64,000 bases of DNA from Neckera pumila. Taxonomy: Eukaryota; Streptophyta; Bryopsida; Hypnales; Neckeraceae. Below the pieces are notes generated by a model, which had not been told where the DNA came from, made no database searches, and was given only the letters and a program-made list of their open reading frames with translations. The stretch covers positions 45,385,022-45,449,021 of the forward strand of contig OZ018408.1 of assembly GCA_963969595.1 (NCBI GenBank), written 5' to 3'. Every line of letters begins with the position of its first letter. Position 1 is the stretch's first letter. The translations under genes were made by a program, and so were the position numbers. Positions 24,616-37,100 of the stretch are shown here, piece by piece.

Positions 24616-24747
24616 GCCAGAGTCTCAGATATCCAAGGAAGGTTTGGAAGCTGCATCAGCTCTCAAGCCCGGCAGGGCGAAAGCTTTAGGCGGCCACTGC
24701 GAATGTTTGAGAAACAAGCCTAGAAATTTATCATCACCGACCCTGGC
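24616..24747 (-). ncRNA. U14: U14 C/D box snoRNA, copy 2
   Basis: Nearly identical to copy 1 over its whole length: C box TGATGA (24736-24731), D box CTGA (24628-24625), CATTCGCAGT and CCTTCCTTGGAT guides. The terminal stem keeps nine pairs, GCCAGGGTC with GACTCTGGC. One base change turns an A-U pair into a G-U pair, so pairing is preserved. This argues that copy 2 is functional or was until recently. Confidence 0.92.
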
Positions 24748-25021
24748 ACGAACTTTAATTGACAAAAAGTCCAAAAGAAATTCAGAAACACATGATTTTG
24801 TAAATCCTCGAGGCACTTACCAAAGACCCATCAGTAGGGCAGGTTAGCGTCACTTGCATTAGCATCAGTCAAACGATTAGAATTGCAATCCATCATTTGG
24901 AAGCTAGACAAAATCCTTGACAATAATAAAACATAAAGACTATCAGAGTTGAGAAAAAATAATTCAACCATGTTTTAACAAGTCGAAACCACCAACTATC
25001 ATCGATACAATCTACTCGGCA

Positions 25022-25146
25022 GAAAGTCTCAGATATCCAAGGAAGGTTTGGTAGCTGCATTAGCTCTCAAGCCCGGCTGGTCGAAAGCTTTAGGCGGCCA
25101 CTGCGAATGTTTGAGAAACAAGCCCAAGGAATTATCATCACCTTGT
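25022..25146 (-). ncRNA. U14: U14 C/D box snoRNA, copy 3
   Basis: Keeps C box TGATGA (25140-25135), D box CTGA (25032-25029) and both 18S-complementary domains. A few substitutions lie in the variable middle. The flanks have diverged: AACAAGG and GACTTTCTG no longer form the 9-bp terminal stem of copies 1 and 2. Processing or stability may therefore be reduced. Confidence 0.85.
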
Positions 25147-25485
25147 TCTCAGTCGTTGACCAGTTTATCAATCACAGAAGCAGAACTGGCTTTATACTGG
25201 TATTTGGATTCGTCATTGCTCCACAACTTTCAAATATTAGACAAACGACTGTTAATAAAAGATACGAAACATCTCCCCAACAGTCCAATCGCCTAAACCT
25301 CATTCAAGCCCTGCGGAAAGTGCATTGTAAACACAAAACTGCAGAAACTCGAGAACTCTCGTGACATAAGGGATCAGTTTTCCTGGCTTGCAATTCCGAG
25401 CTATCAGCACAGTTGGATCCAGCGCCCACAGTCTGGGCAAAATATTCACAAAATACCAGCTACCAGAAATACAAATTAGCCCAAA

Positions 25486-25575
25486 GTCTCAGATATCCAA
25501 GGAAGGTTTAGAAGCTGCATCAACTGGAAAGCTTTAGGCGGCCACTGCGAACGCTTGAGAAACAAGCCTAAGGAT
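25486..25575 (-). pseudogene. Decayed U14 copy
   Basis: Retains the D box (CTGA, 25492-25489) and the CCTTCCTTGGAT domain. It has lost about 25 nt from the middle, has GCGTTCGCAGT instead of CATTCGCAGT in domain A, and has no TGATGA where the C box should be (the sequence there reads CCTAAGGATTAG on +). It should not form a stable C/D particle. It would be the first unit in the proposed transcript. Confidence 0.85.
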
Positions 25576-25819
25576 TAGAAATTACAAGTATCGGGGTTCC
25601 AAGTTCACATTAGATGCAGGGTTTTGAAGCACCAAACCCTGAAACTAATCACGAGTTCACGTCCGAAATGATCAAAACCCTAACGAAAGACAGCATTGAT
25701 GAGGCAACGAAATACGAGAAACTATCAAAACCCTGCACGAAATGCAAACTTGTACCCCCGATAGATCGTATTGCGCGGAAGATAACCGTAGTGAGGGCAC
25801 GCGAGGTGTTTTATACAGC

Positions 25820-25892
25820 GAGGGCCCAATGCAAGGCGAAGGGTCCAGAAACCCTAACCCTAAACTTAGCATCTGTATCTGAATCTATATAG
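25820..25892 (-). promoter_or_regulatory. Promoter-like block for the snoRNA cluster
   Basis: Minus-strand TATATAGA at about 25890-25883 lies some 20-30 bp upstream of TTTAGGGTTAGGGTTTC (25867-25851), and TGGGCCC lies at about 25830-25824. Telo boxes (AAACCCTAA) and site II motifs (TGGGCY) are typical of plant snoRNA and ribosomal-protein promoters. A second AAACCCTAA lies near 25676. The block could equally drive a + strand transcript, because the order GGGCCC, telo box, TATA also reads sensibly that way. The minus choice rests on the snoRNAs. Confidence 0.5.
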
Positions 25893-26013
25893 GGGATAGA
25901 TGTGACGAAGAAGGTCTGTGGAAATAAATCTTCAGAGAGGCTTTAACTTAAGGTGATGACTGGAGGTTGCCGTCTAGCGGTCGCTGGTGTCGCTGGTGTG
26001 TTCATGGGTTTAA

Positions 26014-26646
26014 CCCTAAATGCCCGATTCACCCAAATCTGGTGTCGACAAAACTTTGAAGTTAAATAAAACTCACCATTTTACTATTTTTAGTAGTTTA
26101 TATTTTTAGAAGATTTCTTCAGAAGTCTAGTTTTAGCATCAAAATCCGATTTTCGAAAATGACTGCTTATGATTTTTCTGTTCAAGATTTTGTGCAAGGG
26201 TATCCATTACAATCTTGACTTTCCATAGTGTTGAGGACTCTTGGAAATGAGCCTCAAATACACTGTACCTTGGAAAAAATATCACATTAGAAATTCATTT
26301 AAAAAATATGTAGAGTAGATTTTGAAAAGCCATAAATTGATTGAGGTTATGTATGCTAGGCCCTTTAACCTCATATTCTTTTGGTGGCCAAATTTTTAGA
26401 TTTGAAGTGTGAAAAACAATTAAAAACATTTTTTAGTTTTAACACCCTCATGATCAAACAATATGATCTTTCAATCCATAAGTGATATTGTTGTGTTTTC
26501 TTTTCCTTTGTGACCTCTAACATGTCTAGTTTAAATTTATACGGTTACAATTCAAAAAAAATTGATGCAACTTATCAAAATGTTGGCTCTTTGTTCAATT
26601 TAGAGAAATTTCTAAAAGCTCAAAAAAGTCCTTGGGCATTTAGGGG
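26014..26646 (+). mobile_element. TTAA-flanked piggyBac-like element (group E, copy 2, uninterrupted)
   Basis: TTAA at 26010-26013 then CCCTAAATGCCC. The right end is GGGCATTTAGGGG then TTAA at 26647-26650. The terminal inverted repeats match over 12-13 bp. It aligns with 21371-22939 but lacks the 924-bp group D insert, so it serves as the empty site. Non-coding. Confidence 0.85.
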
Positions 26647-26731
26647 TTAATGTTGCCTGTGCAGGTTGGACGGATGTACGTTCGTTAGTCAATATTTGAA
26701 CCGACGTTCTTGGGCATGGTGGCCAATTGAT

Positions 26732-27139
26732 GGTAAGAGCATTTCCATCGGCATGCTACAGTGCCCTTGTCTGACATATGGCGTTCCTGGAAGATTTTTA
26801 GTGCCCCACTAGTAGCATTTGTCAACTCCGGCCACTTGAAATTTTCATCCAAACATTCCATCTTTTTGTGTCTCTCACCTTTGACTTCTAGCATGCTACA
26901 ACAAACAAAGCTCTCAAGAAATCAATATTTTTTTAATTTAGTGGCCTTACACAAATCTCGACACAAATGGGGGAGCTCCAAATTCCAAACACATTAATGA
27001 AGTGCCTTAGAAAATGGGTTGTGGTGTATGCACATCTACTTCCGGTGGAGGTCTGGAAATGAAGCGGGGCCTATTTGACAACTAGCACATGCCACAGCAC
27101 GCATTCCAAAAAAAATTGGAGCATCAATAGAGATGCTTT
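26732..27139. mobile_element. Inverted-repeat MITE with GAGCAT-type ends
   Basis: The left end AAGAGCATTTCCATCGGCAT and the right end (inverse TAAAGCATCTCTATTGATGC) form imperfect terminal repeats. GCATGCTACAGTG near the left and the inverse of TGCCACAGCACGCAT near the right extend the match. The ends resemble the GAGCATCTCCA ends of PIF/Harbinger-type MITEs. I could not fix a 3-bp TSD. Confidence 0.5.
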
Positions 27140-29503
27140 AAGTGCCAAGGACTGGGACGTGATTTGAAAGGGACACTTGTCAGGCTAGCTATAACAAACA
27201 AATATCACCTCAATCTCACCAATCAAGTTCTATGTGAATGGAACAAGGCCAAAATATAGGTTTTTGATTGATTAGTTTGTAGATGTTGATTTATAAAGAT
27301 TTAAGGATATTTGAATTTGTAGGGCAGTATGTAAAGTAGGAACCTTCACATATGAGTCACATAAAAGTAGACAATGCTCTACCCTATTATATCTTTATAG
27401 ATCCACTCTCAGTAATACAACTTGGTATAAATGGTCTCATATGTTTTGATTTGTATTTGAACTTCTATACAATTTTCTTAACAATTTTGATTCATCAAAA
27501 GTTGGAAATTCACAAAATTATGCAACAATGATAACTCATTATATTGGGAATTTATAGAAAAATAAAAAAAATTATAAATATGGAAAAAAAAGGTGAATAT
27601 GACCAATGTTATTTGTATCAAACAAATTTTGCCCTAATTGCATGGTGTTGATTCTTCATCTTCTTTGAAAACATTTTTCTTCATTATTTCTTTGATATAG
27701 GTTCAATGAAATTTTAAGGACTGTGACACCGTAAATCACACATACATAGATTTTGCCTATTTAATTGTGTTTGAGATCCACATTGTCAAATCTATCATGG
27801 ATTTTTTTAGGTTTATTCTAAATCCATTACCATTATATTTCTATTTTAGGCCTTTAGTTTCTATGATCACATTTAACAAAATGGAGTACTATTGAATTTG
27901 AACGGTTCTATATTTTGGGCTAGGTGAAACCACCCCTTAGCTGCAATTAGTCCATAATTAATCATAAAACCAAACTTTATAGACTATCAATCATTACTGT
28001 TAAACAAATTCATTCAATTTTAGATGATAGGCCTTTATATTTCTACCTTCACATAGAATCTCTACCTTCATAGCTAGTAGAACTATTGTCAATAGATTCT
28101 CATTTACATTGGTCATTTAGCCTTTAAATGTCTAGAGGGTCTGTTGCAATTGTAACATGGTGTTTTTAGGGTAAAGGTATTTGACATAGAAGGTGCATAA
28201 ATTGACGAATTAAAGTAGAGGGGTAAAAAAATCTGCCTTCATGTTGATTGGAATTAATAATAAATGGTACATTAGAGGGGATTTGGCCCTCCATAATGGC
28301 TGCAAGTTCCCGACTGCAAGGAACGCACTGTGTTGCTGCAGCAATGTGATCCGTGTGAGCAATGTGCACTTTTTTTTGGAGTTTTTTTTTAAGACTTTTT
28401 TATTTTATTTCAGAAGCAAATTTTTTTTTTGGTAATTAGGGTTTTGATAGCAGTCCAACGTTACTTCCCTACATCGGGAACATATTGGAGAACGGGCCTG
28501 AAACAGCCCTTTACTACCTCCAAATAACATCTAATGCTTCCAATTAGGATCATCAGTGTTGCATCTCCTACATATTTGAGAAGCTACAAATTAATTATAT
28601 ATTCTATCTGTACTTTGCTATATTTGAGCATGATGATTTTACAATGTTAAAATTTCATCCAAATGAAAGATGCTAGTTGTTGAATTATCAATCTATAATG
28701 CTTAATGCTTAATGCTTGCTTGTGCAAATTTTCAATAAGGTAGTATTGGATAGAAGTTGAGTGGTCTGCTAATGAGAAAAATCTAAGAGAAATCTCTACT
28801 ACTATCAATAAGTATTGACTTAGTGAGTGTAGATCCACTTAACTTCATGTAGCAAATTCATGAGATTGTTGAGTTCACCTAATTTTCCACCAAACTATGC
28901 ATCTATTTATAAATTTAATCTTACCTAAGATATATACTAACAAGCTACATAAACCACCGCCAACAAATTTCATGTTCATTTTGTGGGCGAGTTATTTGCA
29001 ATTGGCGTAATTAGGGTTTCAAGTGCACTTATGTGGGTTTCCACGCCAAATCGTGGATTACAGATTCTTCATCCAAATTATCCTTTGTACACTCTTTATC
29101 ATCTACTTTTTGCCAAGTAGTTTGCGCTCTTCGTAAGGAATTGTAGGAAAAAGTAGGCCTCTTTGTTGGTCTTCGCCCTCATAATTAGCATATTTTTTCC
29201 TGCAATTCCCTCTTCATCAGGCATTGCTCTATACATAATTGAAGAAGTGAAATGGCTCAACTCGATCTATCTCTACTGCATTCAGATTATACTCAATAAT
29301 TGCAAAGTAGACCACTTCATCAAAAATAATCACAGGTCAATACCAACCTTGCTACGTGCAGCTCGGTAGGTCCTAACCAACGATTATTTTTGCTAAATTT
29401 GGCTTACTTTGCAATTATCTAGTCCAATATTGCCATATTATATTAAAGTTGCATAATTTGTAAGAAGTCAAATACGATATTGTTCCTTACATTCCTTCTA
29501 GGA
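27140..29503. other. AT-rich intergenic region, no gene seen
   Basis: Only short open frames, none recognisable. At 28468-28482 the sequence TTCCCTACATCGGG resembles a plant snRNA upstream element. No snRNA sequence follows on either strand. Confidence 0.5.
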
Positions 29504-29507
29504 TTAA

Positions 29508-30602
29508 CCTATAATCCTAAAGGACCATAAGTGTAGAATTTAAACAATAATGAGTAAAAACACATCCCAAACTCACCAAAGTGGATTTTTTCATCCATCA
29601 GTTTTGTTTGAAGATTTTTATACTAGTTCTTTAACATTTGTACAGTTCTAATCATGAAGATTTTGCTTTGCAAATATTCTATAATTCAAAAGGTATTGGG
29701 AGGTCTAGCCTCAAAAAGTAACATTTTCAATTCAAAAAATGACTTGAATAAAAAAATCAAATAAAAATCTTCAGGAATCACTATAATAAGAATTCAAAAT
29801 TTTGAATTTATAGGAAAAAAAATCTATTTAAAAATCGTAAATATTCAATCTACAATTGATTTTAGAAAGAATTTCCAATTTTTTGGCTCAAAATTTATTG
29901 AAAAATATTGGTATGTATTTTTGTTAATCTAACCATATAGATGTGGTCTATAAACAACATTTTACAGTTATTGTTTGAAAGTCATCACTAATATATTCTT
30001 CTAAGTTGTATTTTATAATAGATCTTCACAAATTTGGAAATCTAAACACCCCTCAGTCCTGTAGGGGTTAAAGGACATTTCATATTTGAGCTTGGTCAAA
30101 CTTCATTGAATTTCTACATTAAAATACATATTTCAAAAATTTCATATTTTCCACATTTAGTAATATATGTCCAAAATTTAATCTCATTTTTTAATAATTA
30201 AAAACATGAAATTAAAGTATATATGATTTTTTAAAGAAAGTTGTTTATAAAAATCATAGTAATTACAAAAATGCTTAAAATTGTATGAAATTTTTAAAGA
30301 AAATGGAGATTATAGTGACAAATAATATGGTGTAATTGATATACTTTTTAAGCTCATACCAAGAGAAATTTGATAGTAATAATCCAAGTGGTGTATTTTT
30401 GAGCTTTCAAGATGCTATCTTCAAAGTGTCACAAAGATTACAATTTTAACAATTTTGAAAAAAATTCAAATGGAGTAAAAAGTAAATTAGAGCTACATTT
30501 TCTTAGTTAAAGCTTGAAAGCATTTAAAATGAAGAACTTTTTGAAGAATGCAAGTTTGACTTTCAAATGCCCGTGGGGCTTGCAATGTCCTTCCGTCAAG
30601 GG
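29508..30602. mobile_element. TTAA-flanked piggyBac-like element (group H), split by a nested group B element
   Basis: The outer TTAA sites are at 29504-29507 and 30603-30606. The right end is TGTCCTTCCGTCAAGGG. The left terminus is interrupted: CCT and a target copy (ATAA) lie left of the nested element, and TTAA then AGGACATTTC lie right of it. Removing the insert gives a terminus of the CCTTTAAAGGACAT type, like CCTTTGAAGGACAT at 51043. The net length is about 538 bp. Part of its interior recurs, truncated, at 51757-52120. Confidence 0.6.
29515..30067 (-). mobile_element. TTAA-flanked piggyBac-like element (group B, copy 2, inverted and nested)
   Basis: Left end TCCTAAAGGACCATAAGTG, right end CCTGTAGGGG then TTAA at 30068-30071. 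Compared with 6195-6748 the ends are exchanged and the interior is reversed. It inserted into a TTAA lying within the left terminal repeat of the surrounding group H element. The left target copy has since mutated to ATAA. Confidence 0.75.
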
Positions 30603-30606
30603 TTAA

Positions 30607-31683
30607 GACCAGTGCTCTTCTTCTTCTCCTTTTTGCGGACTTTGCAGCATGGTGCTATCGTAGAATGCGTGAAGTTCCTTGCCGAGTTGCAGTACATATA
30701 TCCGTCTGGCATGGTTGCCTCGATCACGTGCGCCTCCTCACTCTGTCAATTCCAGAGCGTGGCGATGTGTGACGAGTTTCAGCCGATCACCCATCGCCAT
30801 GTTGCCGAAATTGAAAGAGACTTTCCGTTCTCAACATTGATCGAAGTTGAATCGGCAACAAGACGGACTACTATACAGTGCCTAGCACCACTGGGACGAT
30901 CGCATCCGGTCATGATGATCAGGGTGAATTAGGGTTGTTTCCCCAAGGGTGGTCGAAGCAGCTCTTCGTCTTCTGCCTTGTGGAGTTGAAGCAGAGCGAA
31001 TGTAAGTTCTTTTCTGCATCCTCATTTGATCGTTTTAATTTGATATGGCCTTGCGTGCCGGTAACTTTAGTTAACACAAATCTTGATCGCACATATTTCA
31101 AGTTCAGATTGTGTTGAACGTTCGTTTCATACATTTTGTTCATTTCATTCGTATGATGTAAGTGTATTGAAAATGAAAATTGGAACTCTACATGACCTTT
31201 ATCCCATCATATGTTTGCAAGGTTTCAGGGTTGGTTCACGTGGTTGTGAATAAATTTTTAAATTAGAGGGTTTCAATTGCATAATGTATTTGAAAAGGAG
31301 CCTCGCGTCTTGAGCCCAATTGATGAAGAATCCGGGTATCCAAGATGCCCTGATTCTTTGAGATCAAGTGCACTCTTTGACACACGTTCTTGTATAACTT
31401 TGAGTGTCAAGGATTTTGGAGGAGGAAGACAATGATACCGATCACTTCCATAGCACCCTAACAGTAGATTCTGGATTGAAACTTATGGTCAATCAGAAGT
31501 GGCACGCTGTTGCACGCCATTCTCAGCCATACTGATTGAATCCAAATTATATCTTCAGTTCTTATATTTAATATGAGTGTTTCCATACGAACAGTAAAAT
31601 GGGTGCTCCAGAAAAATAAGTTGAAAAATTATGAAGGATTTCTATGTTCTGAAAGGTTATGAATCAGGGAATTTGATCAGCAG
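30607..31683 (+). promoter_or_regulatory. Probable promoter and 5' leader of the BTB/POZ gene
   Basis: GC content rises from about 30600. The stretch TTAGGGTTGTTTCC near 30930 resembles plant leader sequences. GAGCGAAT followed by GTAAGTTC at 30999-31000 is a strong donor-like site, and TTTGATCAGCAG just before the ATG at 31684 could be the acceptor. A leader intron of about 680 bp is therefore likely. The 121-codon open frame at 30567-30932 resembles nothing and is probably leader or promoter sequence. Confidence 0.4.
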
Positions 31684-32949
31684 ATGGAACAGAAGCTGCC
31701 CGGCCAGTTGCCGGAGGAGTGGACGCTTGGTGGGGAAGGCCAAGATGTGACCATTATCTTGGTACCCAACGGGATACCATTATCTTGGTACAAAGATCAA
31801 AAGTTAGCACTCATCCATCTGCATTCCCATGTTTTGAGCTCTCATTGCAAGTACTTCAACACATGCCTGAGCGACAGATGGAGAAAGTCCACCTTGCCGG
31901 CTAGTTCAATCGAGTTTGTTCTGGAGGTCCAAACAGATGTTCAGTACTATTTCGACTGTTTTACCAACATGTACTGGCCGTGCATCAAGAGTTTTCAAGG
32001 CGTCAAACAAAGTGTGGAACTCCTGAAAGTCGCCTCACAGATTGATTTTCAGGAGCTCATGGAGCGGATCTCCCTCTACTTATCAAGCATATTTTGGTCT
32101 GATGAAGATGAAATTAGGGTTCGAGAGTACTCATCGTCTCCAGATTTTCCCCGTTCCCATCTTAAGGATTTGGTTGAACGGTTGGGGTTGGATGAGAGTG
32201 AAGAAGGTTGTCAACAGCAATTGTGCAACTTGATTCGGCAGTGCATTCGCATTGCCCTCAATGGCACAGATCACCGTCCTCGAGCTTTCTTCACTGAATT
32301 TTTACAGGGCATTGGACGTGCTGATTTTGCTAGGGTGGTTGTTGCGATCGTAAGCAGAGAAGCGAAGGACATGTTTATCAGAATTGGAAAAGACTGGGAT
32401 GTTAATATTTTGAGCCATCAGTTTGCTAATAGTACTTGGAGCCATCACCTGGAAGCCATGTGTTGGATTTTGGATACTTTGCTGATGGCAAAAGTGGCTG
32501 ATGAGTTGGTACAAGGCGTTGTGCATTTGGATGTGATTCCGAAATGCATCAGTAATGTGGACACGGATTGGTATATGCCAGCAAAGCACAAATTCGCAGC
32601 GATTGTTCTCCGGATGTACCAGGAGGTGGCGGTTGGAAGCTTGCTGTTAAGATTGCCTGAACGAATTGCGTTGCTGACAAATTGGCATTCGGTGATGAAG
32701 TCCAAACTGAAGAAAGAGAGCTACGAAGAGGCAACAAGAAACTTGTTTTCGACTTTGCCCTTGAAGCAGCAGACGGAGTTTATCAATTTGCGAAAGGACA
32801 ACTTTGATGACTACATTGGCTCGAGTTCTTTAATTTCGATGCTTTCAAAGAGGAGTTGGTCAGATTTCGATGTCTCTGAATCAGAGACTGTTGAAACTGT
32901 TGAATCCAAAAAAGAAGTCTCGAGTCTGCTGAAATGCCTCATTACGTAG
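31684..32949 (+). CDS. BTB/POZ domain protein, At3g05675-like
   Basis: A 421-residue protein in one uninterrupted exon, ending TAG. The N-terminal third has the BTB pattern: EGQDVTIILV at about residue 18, HLHSHVLSSHCKYFNTCLSD at about 47-66 as the H-x(3)-L...S-x-Y-F core, then QYYFDCFTNMYW and SVELLKVASQIDFQELME. The rest is helical and matches the plant BTB/POZ group typified by Arabidopsis At3g05675, with LNGTDHRPRAFFTEFLQGI around 200-220 and VDTDWYMPAKHKFAAIVLRM around 290-310. Some BTB proteins serve as substrate adaptors for CUL3 ubiquitin ligases; the role of this plant group is not well known to me. The first ATG is preceded by a possible leader-intron acceptor. It is convergent with the eL37 gene. 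Confidence 0.88.
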   Translation: MEQKLPGQLPEEWTLGGEGQDVTIILVPNGIPLSWYKDQKLALIHLHSHVLSSHCKYFNTCLSDRWRKSTLPASSIEFVLEVQTDVQYYFDCFTNMYWPCIKSFQGVKQSVELLKVASQIDFQELMERISLYLSSIFWSDEDEIRVREYSSSPDFPRSHLKDLVERLGLDESEEGCQQQLCNLIRQCIRIALNGTDHRPRAFFTEFLQGIGRADFARVVVAIVSREAKDMFIRIGKDWDVNILSHQFANSTWSHHLEAMCWILDTLLMAKVADELVQGVVHLDVIPKCISNVDTDWYMPAKHKFAAIVLRMYQEVAVGSLLLRLPERIALLTNWHSVMKSKLKKESYEEATRNLFSTLPLKQQTEFINLRKDNFDDYIGSSSLISMLSKRSWSDFDVSESETVETVESKKEVSSLLKCLIT

Positions 32950-33729
32950 TGAGTGCTGAGAGCATCATTTTTCGCTCATTCTTTTTTTCATAAAAGTGCA
33001 ATTTCTTGGAAAGCTACAGAGAAGTGACAAAGAATGCACTTCTGTTGCAGAGTTTTTGAATTGTTGTAGAAATAGGGAAGATTTTTGGAAATGTGAAGCA
33101 AAGTGAGGAGCAAATAGTTTCCTATCCCTGCTCACTAGACGAGGCAAACCAGATCTATGAGGGGGCGAATCACAACTTCACAAGACTCTGGTACGGTAAT
33201 CAACCATTATTAAATGAGTAAAACCATATAATCAACACCTTTTTACTTTCAACACTACGAATCCATATTCGTACCATGATTGTGTCTGAATGGGTCACGT
33301 CAGGATGAAAGGACGATCTCCCAGAGTCCATTACGACAAGCTTATCCATGATTGACGGACGAGTTGAAAATGAGTACAGTTTTACAGTGCTCTACCTAAC
33401 TGTGCAACGGAATCAGAGCTGCAGTGATGGGAGTTAATTCAGCACAAACCAAACTCTACTTGAACACTATATTCCTGAGTGAGGTTGACGCATAGAAAGG
33501 GACTAATAGGTCTTTCATGCACTACAAGGAGTTTGTAACGGACCTTTTACGTCAAAAAAGAAAGAAATTCACATAAATGACACAAGGGAAATTGAGATTC
33601 AACAAGACAAAGTTCAAGAATGATCAGCATTCATTCCTTTCATCGTTGGGCCACAAGGAAGCCTCTCCACATGTGAAATAAAAATAGTCAGTCTAGTGAC
33701 TTCATCATTTCGCTAAGATTGCTTCCATT
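32950..33729. other. Convergent 3' regions between the BTB and eL37 genes
   Basis: About 780 bp that must contain both 3' untranslated regions. No open frame or repeat of note. I could not place polyadenylation sites with confidence. Confidence 0.5.
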
Positions 33730-34913
<1,184 letters not shown>

Positions 34914-35060
34914 GGCGAGCGACGGCGATGGAAATCTCGAGCAGCGAAGAACCGACAGCAGCGCTGGGAAAGAGGTTCTTCCGTCCCAGACAAGGGGTTT
35001 GTGTAGCCCTAAATCCTTATACCCGGATCCAAGATAACCGGGAAGAACACTACCCATATC
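34914..35060 (-). promoter_or_regulatory. 5' leader and promoter-proximal region of eL37
   Basis: On the minus strand a TTTAGGGCT motif near 35010 is followed by a GC-rich leader leading to CGCTCGCCATG. TTTAGGG-type motifs are common near the start of plant ribosomal-protein transcripts. A GGGTATAAGGA stretch near 35020 could serve as a TATA element. The transcription start is not determined. Confidence 0.4.
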
Positions 35061-35179
35061 TAGCTGCTCGTGGTATCTGGGTGGATATCCATCGGTAACC
35101 AGCCCTTGGTATACATTGAATGTACTGGCGAAATTTAGATTGAAAATAATAATTGACATGAGGGTCACAACTAACAATT

Positions 35180-37100
35180 TATTGGGTATAAAAAAATAAA
35201 ATAATTTCTTAAAGGTTTTTTATATTTATATTGAATGCTATTTGTACATTGAAACATAATTTCAAATTTATTAAATTGTGTTTATTAAATTTAACCATTA
35301 ATTCTCATTAAATTTGTAAAACAATAATATTTCTTCATAAAAGTAATAGAGATTTTCCAAATTGAAAGGCAAGACATAGTATTTTTTAATCAAAAGAAAT
35401 AAAATTTGAAATTCAATTATAATTTTAAATGCTATATTTAATACAGAATGGAGATTGACCAATTAATGACAATGGAATTGAATCCGGAGGGATTCATTAT
35501 CTTGATTTTGAAACTGTATAAAATCAAGATAATTCTAAAGTGAATATAAGAATCCTAAAGTGAATTGGCATTAGAAAAATTCTCAGCCCTCCGGAGGGCT
35601 GCTCTAAAGCAACTAATAAAGCAACTAAAAATAAAACATCATAACGATGCGATAAATAGTAAAATAAAGCATTTAGAAAGGAATTTTCCAACAATATACC
35701 ATGCAAGTGATTTGGTAAGGAACTACACTTGCAATCAACATTCAAATCTTTAGGGATTATAAAGGCAAAAAAATCAACAAGAAATTATTTGAACCACTTG
35801 TGCAACATTTTGAATGCAAATTCAATTTATTTGGAGTTATAAAAGTCAACTAAGTCTTTTTATAAAAAAAGAAGAGAGTTTTTGAATACTTTATTTTGAG
35901 TAAAAATTTACTAAAAAAAAATACACATTTTTTCAAGGGGATATTTGAGTTATTTTCTCTTTTACTCACTAGATGTGATAGATGTGATAGATATCTAAAA
36001 TGGAAAGACTTGATTTTTTCCATACCATCTAGTTTGTTTGGAAAAATAAGTTAGAAATATTTTTTGCCAACCTTGATCATGGGATATAGTAAGTAAAATA
36101 TTATTTAGACTGAGAATGTATTGCTCCACTATTCATATCTATTCCAAATTTCTAAACAAAATTAATATTCAAATTGCCCACACAATTCTTTTGGCACACA
36201 ATCAAGTTGTCTCTCAAAGAGAAACTCAATTATGCAAAAGTAAGCAAGGAAACTTGAGTGTAAATATTATGTTTCTTTCCAAATCAAGTTGCAAGACCTT
36301 ACTATCAACAAACTTGTAGGTCAATTTCTTTGTTGATCTAGAATTTTTGCATTTTTAGACTAGCTATTCATAGTGAATTGAAATCTTGCCTTTTAATTTG
36401 CAAATATAAAAACCATTTGCAAGTGTTTAATCCATCATCGATAAACTTTATGGTATGTGTCCCTTCAGTCTTCGGTTAGTACATAAATATCACAGCTTAA
36501 TAATTATGCAATGCATCATCTTCATTTGTGTAAGCCGCGGTGTAGGCCTAAGATTCCTTCATTAAATTGCCCAATGAAAATGGCTTATAGGGTTGAAGGT
36601 TTGCAAATTTCTTAAGTTTGGTCTAATATTATGGTTAGGTTTGGGAGTAAAGTAAAGTATTCTTGTGTTAGATTTTGTATTAGCTCTCAATAGCTCTTAT
36701 TTAGTAGGATTTGTCTCAATCATTTTGTTTGCATGGAGACTTGGTAAAAACAAATAACGTTCTTAAGCTTCTTAAGAAATGATGCCCTTGGTATTAAAAG
36801 TAAGATTTCTAGTTGAATTTGTAGATAACATATTAGAGTTTAGTTTGAATTATCTAATTTTTGACATTGACAATTTATTTATTCATATTGGCTAGGCTGT
36901 TTTTTATTTCTTTGTTGTTCATTTGTAATAGCTGGCATTGTCAATGTCTATGTATGTAGGTTCTAATGTATTCATGGAAAAAACTTAGTTCCTTTAGTTT
37001 AAAGTTATTTTGAAGTGAGTCCCGTTGAATTTGAAGCTACTGTTTAAGATATGTAACTTGGGTACACAAAAAATTATCATGAGGACAATATAGATGTCCG
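35180..37100. other. AT-rich intergenic region, no gene seen
   Basis: No coding signal. It contains one small palindromic remnant (35570-35612) related to the CATTAGAG elements at 55-58 kb. Confidence 0.55.
35570..35612. repeat. Solo end of the CATTAGAG element, with a perfect palindrome
   Basis: CATTAGAAAAATTCTCAG is followed by the palindrome AGCCCTCCGGAGGGCT. The same outer arrangement closes the three full copies at 55402, 56492 and 57352. Here the body is missing. Confidence 0.6.

Larger units (their letters stand above)
23100..25870 (-). ncRNA. snoRNA cluster, presumed polycistronic precursor
   Basis: Several C/D box snoRNA units lie in one orientation in a GC-moderate island that lacks a recognisable protein gene. 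Plants commonly transcribe such clusters as one RNA and process them. The proposed start is near 25855 (see the promoter entry). The left limit is not defined. The stretches between units (25147-25485, 24152-24491, 23100-23730) may hold further snoRNAs that I cannot prove by eye. One weak C/D candidate is 25149-25222 (AATGACG near 25222, CTGA near 25149). A (TATC)n microsatellite lies at about 23872-23891. Confidence 0.6.

Noticed and set aside
28460..28560. snRNA promoter-like TTCCCTACATCGGG
   Set aside because: No U1, U2, U4, U5 or U6 sequence follows at the expected distance on either strand.
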